Source of the DNA: Candidatus Altimarinota bacterium
Lineage (GTDB): Bacteria > Patescibacteriota > Gracilibacteria > BD1-5 > UBA6164
Direction of reading: 5' to 3'
NCBI GenBank assembly: GCA_024710565.1
Contig: JANJUN010000048.1
Location: 1-33,636, forward strand
Length of the DNA: 33,636 nt
Shown here: positions 1 through 8,974 of the stretch, one piece after another
How the letters are laid out: each line of letters opens with the position of its first letter
Numbering within the stretch: the first letter of the stretch is position 1
The notes under the pieces: model-generated
Told to the model about the DNA's origin: nothing
Database searches by the model: none
What the model saw: the letters and a program-made list of their open reading frames with translations, nothing else
Position numbers and translations under genes: made by a program

Positions 1-70
1 GAAATCTCTTACTTATTCTTACGATATTTTCTTTTAAAGTCTCAAAACGAAATATATTTAGTACTTTCAT
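1..70 (-). CDS. Hypothetical protein, N-terminal fragment cut by window edge
   Basis: An open frame runs on the minus strand from an ATG at 70-68 to the window edge, giving 23 residues that begin MKVLNIFRFE and contain several Lys and Arg. No stop, domain or signal peptide is visible. It would be transcribed divergently from hsdM. The piece is too short to assign a function, and it could be a chance open frame in AT-rich DNA. Confidence 0.4.
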   Translation of the reverse strand, partial: MKVLNIFRFETLKENIVRISKRF

Positions 71-148
71 AAGAAAAATAATTAAAAAGTAAACATGTAT
101 AAATATATTGTTTTTTTGATTATTGCAAGAGATAGTGAGAAGTACAAT

Positions 149-198
149 AATTTTTATACACTAAAAATACATTGTGGTATTTTTAGTGTATAAAAATT
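149..198. repeat. Perfect 22-bp inverted repeat, hairpin between divergent genes
   Basis: Arms at 149-170 and 177-198 are exact reverse complements around a 6-base loop (ATTGTG). It has the strength of the terminators elsewhere in this window, but no convincing gene ends here. It lies between the divergent 1-70 frame and hsdM. A 32-codon frame at 95-193 (MYKYIVFLII...) ends inside the hairpin, so the structure could terminate that tiny gene or a small RNA. It also insulates the hsdM promoter, which begins 10 bases downstream. Confidence 0.7.
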
Positions 199-207
199 TT
201 GCAATTT

Positions 208-236
208 TTGAAAAACTATTATAGTTGTTATATATT
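208..236 (+). promoter_or_regulatory. Sigma70-like promoter of the type I RM operon
   Basis: TTGAAA at 208-213 and TATATT at 231-236 are separated by 17 bases. Transcription would start near 243, leaving only about 15 bases before the hsdM ATG and no Shine-Dalgarno sequence. It is the only good promoter seen before the operon's first gene. Confidence 0.6.
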
Positions 237-257
237 AAAAATTATTTTTAAAATTTT

Positions 258-1838
258 ATGACAGAAGCACAAAAACAATTACTTGAAAAACAACTTTGGA
301 GTATAGCTGATACTTTAAGATGAAAAATGGATGCAGATGAGTTTAGAGACTATATTTTAGGTTTTATATTTTATAAATATTTATCTGAAAAAGTAACTTT
401 AAAAGCTGATAAATTATTACATGAATGATGAATAAATAAATCTTATGAAGATTTACTTTGAAGTAATAATGAAACTTTAGAGATTTTAAAAGCCCTAAAA
501 ATTGAAGCAATAGATGATTTAGGGTATTTTTTATATCCACAAGAACTTTTTTCTTATATCGCTAAAAAATGAAATTCAACTTCTCAAAATGAAAGTGATA
601 ATTTTATACTTGAAGATTTAACAAAAATACTAAAAAATATTGAATCATCAACTATGTGAACTGATAGTGAAGATGATTTTGATAATTTGTTTGCTGATAT
701 GGATTTAACCAGTCAAAAACTTGGTAAAACTGTTGCTCTCAAAAATGAGCTTATAGCAAAAATTATGTGATATCTTAATAAAATTGATTTCAAACTAGAA
801 GATAGTCAAATAGATGTGCTATGAGATGCTTATGAATATTTAATCTGACAATTTGCAAGTTGAGCTGGTAAAAAAGCATGAGAATTTTACACTCCTCAAG
901 AAGTTTCAAAGATACTAGCAAAACTCGTTACATCAAATAAGAAAAAACTAAGAAATGTTTATGACCCTACTTGTTGAAGTGGTTCGCTACTTTTAAGAGT
1001 TGCAAAAAAAGTTGATGAAGTAGGAGCATTTTATGGTCAAGAATTAAATAATACGACTTACAATCTTGCTCGTATGAACATGATTTTGCACGATGTGAAT
1101 TATAGAAGATTTGATATAAAAAACTGAGATACTTTAGAACATCCAGAACACATGTGAAAAAAGTTTGAAGCAATAGTTGCAAATCCTCCTTTTTCAGCTC
1201 ATTGGAAAGCAAATGACCTAAAATTAACTGATGATAGATTTTGAATTTATGGAAAATTAGCACCAGCTACAAAAGCAGATTTTGCTTTTATTCAGCATAT
1301 GATTTATCACTTAGATGATAATGGAACTATGGCAGTTGTTGTGCCTCATTGAGTGCTTTTTAGATGAGCAAGTGAATGACATATTAGAAGATATTTAATA
1401 GAAAATAGAAATTATTTAGATGCTGTTATTTGATTACCTGCAAATATATTTTTTGGTACTTCAATACCGACTTGTATTTTAGTTTTCAAAAAATGTAGAG
1501 CTAATCCAGATGATGTTTTATTTATTGATGCATCAAATGATTTTGAGAAAAATAAGAATCAAAATAGACTGAGAGAAGAAGATATTGAGAAAATAATTAC
1601 AACTTATAAAAAAAGAGAAGAAATTGAAAAATATTCTCACAAAGCAAGTTTAGAGGAAATAAAAGAAAATGATTACAACTTAAATATTCCTCGTTATGTT
1701 GATACTTTTGAGGAAGAAGAACAAATTGATTTAGATGTAGTTGCTGAAAGACTTTTGAAAATAGAAGAAGAAAGTAAAGAAATAGATGAAAAAATTAAAA
1801 GTTTTTGTGAAGAATTAGGGATAAAAAGTCCTGTTTAG
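258..1838 (+). CDS. hsdM: Type I restriction-modification DNA methyltransferase subunit HsdM
   Basis: This 526-residue N6-adenine methyltransferase is the modification subunit that works with HsdS (and HsdR) to protect host sites. The N-terminal part (about 1-170) matches the helical HsdM_N domain ([23 protein letters not shown]). The SAM-binding motif I, DPTCGSGS, begins at residue 236, and the catalytic NPPF motif is at 309-312. The first glycine of motif I is encoded by TGA, so the protein is full length only with UGA read as Gly. Length is normal for the family. It is first in an operon that continues through hsdS and hsdR, and it ends in TAG 12 bases before the structured RNA at 1851. 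Identification is secure. Confidence 0.96.
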
Positions 1839-1850
1839 GGAATAAAAAAA

Positions 1851-1913
1851 GAGTTTAGCACCGTAAAATTACAAAAGCAAACACGAGAAATTAGGACGAA
1901 CCAGACTAAACTC
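1851..1913 (+). ncRNA. Structured RNA resembling the abiF RNA motif, upstream of an Abi_2/HEPN gene
   Basis: A perfect 8-bp stem (GAGTTTAG at 1851-1858 with CTAAACTC at 1906-1913) closes a 47-base A-rich internal region. The element starts 12 bases after the hsdM stop and ends 40 bases before the Abi_2 gene. It has no U-tract, so it is not a terminator. The known abiF RNA motif is a conserved ncRNA found just upstream of abiF genes, which is exactly this context. What I see is the stem and the position; assignment to the family is inference and needs a covariance-model search. The likely role is as the RNA antitoxin or guide-like partner of the downstream HEPN protein. Confidence 0.62.
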
Positions 1914-1953
1914 AAAAAATATTTTATATAAAATTTAAAAATATCAAATAAAT

Positions 1954-2883
1954 ATGTCAGATATGTCAGAAAAGATAAAATTTTCAAAACCTATATTAAA
2001 TATTGATGAAAAAATAAAGTTATTAAAAGAAAAAAGATGACTTATTATTGAGGACGAAGAAAAAGCAAAACATGATTTATTACATATTTGATATTTTAGA
2101 CTTACTTGATATTTTAAATTTTTTCAAGACAAAGAAACAAATATATTTAAAGAATGAACTACATTTAAACAAGTTGTTGATTTGTATAGTTTTGATAGAA
2201 AATTAAGACTTTTAACTCTTGATGCTATTGAAAAAATAGAAATATCTTTGAAATCAAATATTAATTATACTTTATATAAAGATTATTGAGCTTTTTGGTA
2301 TTTAAATAGAGATTTATTTTATTTAAAAAGCGAAAATTTTTTAAATATATATGATTGATTACTGCTTTTAATAAAAGAAAAACAAACTAATTCATCTTCA
2401 ATATTTGTAAAAAATTATTTTGAAAAATATGAATGAGAATATTTGCCAAGTTGGATGTTATTTGAAGAATTAACTATTTGAGAAGTTTCTAATATTTATA
2501 GAACTTTAAAATGAAATATTCAAAAAGATATTTCTAGAGTTTATTGAATTGATTTTATTGATTTAAATAATTGGATTCAATTAATAAGAACTATAAGAAA
2601 TATTTCAGCACATCAAGCAAGATTATGGAATAGAGAATATATTATTAAGTTATCAAAAGATGATAAAACTATATGAAATAAATTACAAAGATATATTGAT
2701 GAAACAGACGAGGTAATCCCAAATTATTATAATACTACTTTAGTTTTGAATTATTTATTACAAAAAATAAACAAAAACTTTAGTCGGTTAGATGATTTAA
2801 AGGATTTATTTAATGAATATAGTACTATAGATAAAGAAAAAATGTGATTTTTTGAAAATTGGGAATTAGAATTTGAAACATAA
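1954..2883 (+). CDS. Abi_2 (AbiD/AbiF-like) HEPN abortive-infection protein
   Basis: This 309-residue protein belongs to the Abi_2 family, which acts in abortive phage infection and carries a HEPN ribonuclease fold. Near the N terminus (about residues 40-55) is the family signature HIGYFRLTGYF. The putative catalytic HEPN motif R-x4-H is RNISAH at residues 215-220, inside the run [11 protein letters not shown]. The first ATG (1954) is followed in frame by another at 1963, so the true start may be nine bases later. Unlike most genes here it has a dedicated upstream structured RNA (1851-1913) and a hairpin-rich 3' region. In-frame TGA codons as glycine show that it is adapted to this host's code. 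The expected activity is RNA cleavage released on phage infection or loss of the RNA partner; the target is unknown. Confidence 0.88.
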
Positions 2884-2887
2884 AAAA

Positions 2888-2948
2888 ATCCACCTATTGG
2901 GTTTCCCCTCGTGGATATTGGTAAACCAAGTTTATTCATAATTGAATA
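2888..2948 (+). other. Cluster of three successive hairpins after the Abi_2 gene
   Basis: Three inverted repeats lie head to tail. ATCCAC/GTGGAT (2888-2893, 2911-2916) encloses a possible inner GGG/CCC pair. TTGGT/ACCAA follows around 2918-2929. TTTATTCA/TGAATAAA has 8-bp arms with a 4-base loop, near 2930-2949. It is the most GC-rich stretch of this intergenic region. None has a proper U-tract, so a simple terminator is unlikely. It may be a 3' RNA structure of the toxin mRNA or a second ncRNA. Confidence 0.5.
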
Positions 2949-2988
2949 AAATGCAAATATTTTATCAATTTTCTTTATAAAAATACAC

Positions 2989-3021
2989 TTGACAATTTTT
3001 AATATAAAAATTTTTTATGAT
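2989..3021 (+). promoter_or_regulatory. Possible internal promoter and AT-rich hairpin before the small membrane protein gene
   Basis: A consensus TTGACA box (2989-2994) is followed by TATGAT at 3016-3021, but the 21-base spacing is too long for a typical promoter. Between them is an AT-only inverted repeat (AATTTTTA/TAAAAATT, 2994-3001 and 3005-3012) running into T residues, which could be a weak terminator. The arrangement suggests that the upstream toxin module and the downstream hsdS part can be expressed separately. Confidence 0.35.
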
Positions 3022-3062
3022 AACAAAAAGCAAAACTGTAATATTTTTTAACTAAAAATTAA

Positions 3063-3395
3063 ATGTGAAGAAAATATAATAATAAATGAATTCCTTTCAT
3101 TTGGATACTTGTATGAATATGAGTAATTTTATTTTTAATTATTTCAGTTATTCAATTTGTATTTTGGTATTATCCAAAAAATTGTATTTTCTTTGAATTT
3201 GATTTTTCAAAAAAATGTGTGAGTAATACTTGGGAATATATAACAACTTGAAATAAAGAAAAAGTCAATAAATGAGTGGAAGATTGAATAAATAATTATA
3301 TAGATTATAGAGTAGAAAAAATAGAAAATAAAGCAGAAAGGATACAAGAAAAACTAAAAAATATTAGTATTACCGAAACTTGAACTACTAAATAA
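3063..3395 (+). CDS. Small single-pass membrane protein, unknown function, inside RM operon
   Basis: This 110-residue protein is open only with UGA as Gly; the second codon is TGA. A short basic N terminus is followed by a hydrophobic segment at about residues 10-34 (PFIWILVGIG, then aliphatic and aromatic residues to WYY). A Cys-containing region comes next, then a charged stretch from about residue 70 likely to form a coiled coil (YRVEKIENKAERIQEKLKN). No known domain is recognised. It sits between the Abi_2 gene and hsdS, 7 bases before the hsdS start, so it is probably co-translated with hsdS. The orientation and role of the membrane anchor are unknown. Confidence 0.75.
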
Positions 3396-3402
3396 AAAAA
3401 TT

Positions 3403-4569
3403 ATGACAACAAAACTAAAAATACCAAAAATAAGATTTAAAGAATTTTCTTGAGAGTGGGAAGAAAAGAAACTTTGAGAAGTTTCGCAAGTTATTACAAA
3501 GTGAACTACTCCAAGTTATTTTTCTAAAACTTGAATAAAGTTTATAAAAATAGAATGTTTAAATGATAATATTATTGATAATAGTAAGTGTTTGTTTATA
3601 TCTGATGAAATTCATAACAAAGAACTAAAAAGATCTATATTAGAAGAAAATGATTTATTATTTGCAATTGCTTGAGCTACAATCTGAAAATGTACTATAG
3701 TTAAAAAAGAAAATTTACCATCAAATACAAATCAAGCTCTTTCAATTATAAGATTGAAAAATAATATTTCACATGATTATGTTTTATCAATTTTAAAATC
3801 AGTTCAAATGAGAAAATATATTTTATTGAACATCTCAGTTTGAGCTCAACCAAACTTGAATTTAGAACAAATGTGAAATTTTAATCTTAATCTCCCATCA
3901 CTTCCAGAACAACAAAAAATTAGTCAATTCCTATCATCAGTTGATGAAAAAATAGAAAAAATAAAAGAAAAAAAGAAAAATATTGAAGATTACAAAAAAT
4001 GAGTTATGCAAAAAATTTTTAACCAAGAAATTAGATTTAAAGATGAAAATTGAGAAGAGTTTGGAGAGTGGGAGGAGAAGAGTTTAGGAAAATTATCAAA
4101 AATAACTACTTGAAGTTCAAATAGAGAAGATTCAAATTTAGATTGAGAATATACTTTTTTTGATAGGTCTGAAGATATAAGAACAAGTAATATTTACTTA
4201 TTTGACTGTGAAGCTATAATCGTACCATGAGAATGACAAAGATTTATGCCAAAATATTTTATAGGAAAATTTGATTTACACCAAAGGTCATATGCAATTA
4301 TGAACTTTGAAAATTTAAACTGAAGATTTTTATATTATTATATAATTCAAAATCAAAACTATTTTTTATCTCAAGCCGTTGGTTCAACTGTTAAATCTTT
4401 AAGATTACCAATGTTCCAAAAAATGCCTATTAATCTTCCAACTTTAAAAGAACAAGAAAAAATCGCAGATTTTTTATCTGGAATTGATGAAAAAATTGAA
4501 AAAGTAAGTGATGAACTTGAAAAAATGGAAGAGTTTAAAAAAGGTTTGTTGCAAGGGATGTTTGTTTAA
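3403..4569 (+). CDS. hsdS: Type I restriction-modification specificity subunit HsdS
   Basis: This 388-residue protein recognises the bipartite DNA target for the HsdM/HsdR complex. Two target-recognition domains are visible. The first starts with GEWEEKKLGEVS (about residue 17) and ends in [20 protein letters not shown]; the second starts with [12 protein letters not shown] (about residue 227) and ends in [20 protein letters not shown]. Each is followed by a long helical spacer ([18 protein letters not shown] and [18 protein letters not shown]) that sets the distance between half sites. The internal repeat and the length are typical of a complete HsdS. Several glycines are TGA codons. It is preceded by the small membrane protein and followed 23 bases later by a small unknown gene. 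Confidence 0.95.
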
Positions 4570-4592
4570 TTTTTAATTTTAATTTTAATATT

Positions 4593-4913
4593 ATGGATAA
4601 AAAAGAAATTTTTTTACAAGCAATTAATAATAAAAAAATTGTAAAAGTAAAAGTAAACACTTATGAGAAATGAATAATTGAAAGACATTGTATTCCATTT
4701 GACTTTTGACCTTCAAGAAGAAATTTAAAAGTTAATCCTGATAGATTTCATTTATATGATTTAGATAGTCCAGATAATAAACATAATCTTTCTATTATTC
4801 CTGAACAATTAATTAATATAGAAATTACTGAAGAAACTTTTAATCCTTGAAATTATGTTACATGGACTCCAATAAATTGGTTTTATAAAAGAGATTGGGG
4901 TATTTATTCTTAA
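4593..4913 (+). CDS. Small protein of unknown function in RM operon, weakly WYL-like
   Basis: This is a 106-residue soluble protein with no signal or membrane segment. The N-terminal part (KKEIFLQAINNKKIVKVKVN, then IIERHCIPFDFGPSRRN) resembles the strand pattern of WYL-type ligand-binding domains, with an Arg followed by a P-x-D/G turn, but the classic W-Y-L triplet is not clear. The C terminus is rich in aromatic residues (TWTPINWFYKRDW). It lies between hsdS and the Shedu-like nuclease and is 10 bases from the next start, so it is in the same transcription unit. It may be a regulator or small partner of the nuclease; this is inference from position only. Confidence 0.75.
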
Positions 4914-4923
4914 TTATCTAAAA

Positions 4924-6078
4924 ATGGAGAATTATTTTAATTTAATAGACGATGATTTATCAAAACTAAAAATCATTAAAAATACTTTTGACTGTATTTT
5001 ACAAGATTCTGAATGAAAATCTTTTAAATGATTTATTCTTTCAATTTCTACAAATAAAAAATCATATACTATTTGTGATGTTAATTTTCATATTTGAAAT
5101 GAATGAAAATATACTCCTAGATTAACTTTTAGAAAAACAAATGAAAATTTACAAGATAAAACAGTTGAAAGAAATAATGAATTTAAAATAATTAAATTTG
5201 ATAGGTCTGAAGATTGATATAAAGAATTTTGGAAAATGATATGATTTTTAAACTCTTTTAATGATATTATTGACTTATGAGAATTTAAAAATAGTTATTC
5301 AGTTATTTCAAAGAATATTACAATTGATAATATTTCAGAATGGTTTGATGAAGCTCCTGATGTGTGCCAAGATTTATTAATAAAACTACTTTCTTCTAAA
5401 TGAAAAATATCATGACAAGATTTACAAAATTTAATTGATAGAAAAGAACAATTTCGTTTATTTAAATGAATAGTAGAAAATAATCAAACTTTAATCAATG
5501 ATTTAAAAACTAAATATTGAACTTCTCAAACAGAGAAAACCATAGAAAGTTTTTTAAAAGATAATTCTTGGATTTTATGATTATCTCTTGATTCGGTGCA
5601 ATATAATGGAATTGACAAAACTTTAGATAAAATAAAAAGAGTTCAGGAACAAACACAAGGCTGACCAGAACATAATTTTGATATAGTAACCGAAACAACG
5701 GTTTTGAATATTGTTGAACTTAAGTTAGTTGATAAAAAACTTTTTAATGTATGATTAGACTCTCATAATAATCCTAAATGGAATTCAGAGTTTTTTGAAT
5801 ATGTTACACAAATTCAGAATTATAAAAGAGTTTTAGAACAAATATGAGATTCTCCTCTTATTCCTATTTGAAAAAAGGTAATTTTTCCTAGTACTTATTT
5901 AATAGTTTGAAGATTGTCGGATATGGATGAAAATCAAAAAAAAGTTTTTGATATGTATAGAAAAAATTTAAAAGAACCTAAAATATTTACTTATGATGAA
6001 TTATTAGAAAGAGCAGAAAAAATTGCAAACTCAAATAATGTAAATATTGAAGAAACTATAGATGATTTACCATTTTAA
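4924..6078 (+). CDS. Shedu-like immune nuclease (DUF4263/SduA family)
   Basis: This 384-residue protein has a C-terminal domain matching the Shedu (SduA, DUF4263) PD-(D/E)xK-type nuclease of single-gene anti-phage systems. The domain starts near FLKDNSWILG (about residue 210). The catalytic set is Asp253 in HNFDIV, then Glu265-x-Lys267 in NIVELKL, followed by YVTQIQNYKRVLEQ, the conserved Q/Y helix of the family. The N-terminal half (1-200) is a variable sensing region with a predicted beta-rich part (FILSISTNKKSYTICDV). Genes end to start are tightly packed (10 bases upstream, 12 downstream). Placement between hsdS and hsdR makes it cargo of the restriction operon. The family is clear; the trigger is unknown. 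Confidence 0.85.
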
Positions 6079-6090
6079 TTTTCCAAAACT

Positions 6091-8910
6091 ATGAACAACA
6101 TCCAAACTGAAGCACAATTAGAAGAAAATCTAATTAAACAATTAGAAAATCTAGAATATGATTATGTAACTATAAAAGACGAAGAAGATTTGATTAAAAA
6201 TCTAAAAACTCAAATAGAAACACATAATTATAAAAGCCTAGATTGAAAGACTTTATCAAAACAAGAATTTGATAGAGTTTTAAATCATCTCAATAAATGA
6301 AATGTATTTGAAAGAGCAAAAATTCTAAGAGATAAAATGCCTTTAGAGCTTGATAATTGAGATATAAAATACATCGAGTTTATAGATATGGATAATTGGT
6401 GTCAAAATGAGTATCAGGTAACTCATCAAATCACAATGGAATGAAGCTATAAAAATCGTTATGATGTAACTTTGCTTGTGAATTGACTTCCTCTTGTTGC
6501 TATTGAATTAAAAAGAAGATGACTTGAATTAAAAGAAGCATTTAATCAAATCGGTAGATATCATAAACATAGCTTTTGGACTGGATATGGACTTTTTCAA
6601 TACATTCAAATATTTGTTGTTTCTAATTGAGTAAATACTAAATTTTTAGCAAATAATAGAAAACAAACTTTTAAACAAACATTTTATTGGGCAAAAGAAG
6701 ATAATGATATTATTTCAAATCTTGAAGACTTTACAAAAGTGTTTTTAGAGCCTTGTCATCTCAGTAAGATGATTACAAAATATATAGTTCTAAATGAAAC
6801 AGAAAAAATCTTGATGGTTTTGAGGCCTTACCAATATTATGCTTGTGAAAATATTGTTTCAAGAGTAAAAAACTCATCTAAAAACTGATATATCTGGCAC
6901 ACAACTTGAAGTTGAAAAACTCTGACTTCTTTTAAAGTAAGTCAAATACTTACAAAAATGCCAAATGTTGATAAAGTAGTTTTTGTTGTAGATAGAAAAG
7001 ATTTAGATTTTCAAACTACAAAAGAATTTAACTCATTTTCAGAAGGTTCTATTGACGGAACTGATAATACAAAAAGCCTTGTAAAACAATTTTCAGACCC
7101 AAATACTCCACTTATTGTCACAACTATTCAAAAATTAAATACTGCCATTTCAAAAGAAAAACATACTAAATTGATGAACGAAGTAAGTGATAAAAAAATA
7201 GTATTTATTTTTGATGAATGTCATAGAAGCCAGTTTTGAGAAACTCATGATAAAATCAAGAAATTCTTTACAAATCATCAAATGATTTGATTTACTTGAA
7301 CTCCTATTTTTGCTGAAAATAATAATAACAATAAAACTACAAAAGACCTTTTTGATGAATGTTTACATAAATATGTTATCACTGATGCGATAAAAGATGA
7401 AAATGTATTAAAATTTTCTATTGAATATATAAATACTTTTAAAACAAAATCAGATTTTGACTTAAAATCTGATGAAAAAGTAGAAGATATTGATACAAGA
7501 GAAGTTTATGAAGCACCAGAAAGACTGGAAAAAGTAGTTGATTATATTTTAAATATTCATAATACAAAAACTCATAATAGAGATTTTACATCTATGTTTT
7601 GTGTGAGTTCAGTTGATGTTTTGATAAAATATTATGAATTATTTAAAAAGAAAAATAAAAATCTAAATATTGCTACAATATTTTCATATTGAGTAAATGA
7701 AGATGATAAAGAAGCAAATGGATTATATGATGAAGTAAGTTTTGAACCTACAAACATAAATTCTCATTCAAGAGATGCTTTAGAATCATTTATTTGAGAT
7801 TATAACAAGACTTTTAATACAGCTTATACAACAAAAGATACAAAAGAGTTTTATAATTATTACAATGATATTGCAAAAAGAGTAAAAGCAAGAGAAATAG
7901 ATATTTTGCTTGTTGTAAATATGTTTTTGACTGGATTTGATTCTAAAACTCTAAATACTTTGTATGTTGATAAAAACTTAAAATATCATTGACTTATTCA
8001 AGCATTTTCAAGAACTAATAGAATCTTAGACGATAGAAAATCTCAATGAAATATAGTTTGTTTTAGAAACTTAAAACCACAAGTTGATGAAGCAATTGCA
8101 CTTTTTTCAAACAAAGATGCCAATGAAATAATTTTAATGGAACCACTTGAAAAATACATAGAATATTTTAATAAAGCATTAAAAGATTTAAAAGATATTG
8201 TTCCATGAGTTTCTGATGTAGATAATTTGGAATCAGAAAATGACCAATTTGAATTTGTAAAATCATTTAGAGAACTTTTGAGACTTAAAAATATCTTAGA
8301 GAGTTTTTCAGAGTTCAAATTTGAATCTTTAAATATAGATAAACAAGAATTTGAAGACTATAAATCAAAATATCTTGATATTTATGATAAAGTGAAAAAA
8401 GACCATTCTAAGGAGAAAGTATCTATTCTAGAAAATGTTGATTTTGAACTTGAACTTATACAAAGGGATGATATAACTATTGATTATATTTTATCACTTT
8501 TAGCTAAACTTTCTAAAAAAGAAGATAGCGGAGATTATGAAAAAAGAAAAAAAGCTATTCTTGATATGGTTTCATGAGAAGTGAGTTTGAGAAGTAAAAA
8601 AGAACTTATTGAGAGATTTATAGAAGAAAACCTTATAAATATCACAAATGAAGATGAAGTTGCTTGAGAGTTTGAAAAATTTTTATTAAGAGAAAAATAC
8701 AAAGAATTTGAAAAAATATGTTCTGAAGAATGACTTGATAAATCTAAATTTGAAAAAATAATAACTTCTTATATTTATACAGAAAAATTACCACTTAGAG
8801 AAGAACTGATTTGAGCTTTAGAAAAATCACCAAATTTATTACAAAGAAATTCTATTTTTGAAAAATTAAAACAAAAATTGATTGATTTTGTTGAGAAGTT
8901 TGGGGAATAG
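6091..8910 (+). CDS. hsdR: Type I restriction endonuclease/translocase subunit HsdR
   Basis: This 939-residue motor and nuclease subunit translocates and cuts unmodified DNA. The N-terminal nuclease domain carries the E-x-K pair at Glu139/Lys141 (VAIELKRRG), followed by QIGRYHKH. The SF2 helicase core has Walker A TTGSGKT at 271-277, with both glycines encoded by TGA, DECH at 375-378, and motif III-like FTGTPIF shortly after. A C-terminal helical region (from about residue 690) contacts the methylase. It begins 12 bases after the Shedu-like gene and ends in TAG. Under the standard code it falls apart into fragments; with UGA as Gly it is intact and of normal length. Confidence 0.96.
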
Positions 8911-8974
8911 ATGAACTTGAAAAGATGATATAAAATAAGCTATAAAACACCATTTAAATATTTTTACTCCCACC

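Noticed and set aside
95-193. 32-codon frame on the plus strand ending in the 149-198 hairpin
   Set aside because: It is too short, has no homology I can see, and half of it is the inverted repeat. It is kept only as a possibility in the hairpin entry.
4159-5214. 18-base exact repeat in hsdS (4159-4176) and the Shedu-like gene (5197-5214), both encoding FDRSED
   Set aside because: Both occurrences fit their own family context and the same code bias would favour the same codons. A single short match is not evidence of recombination.
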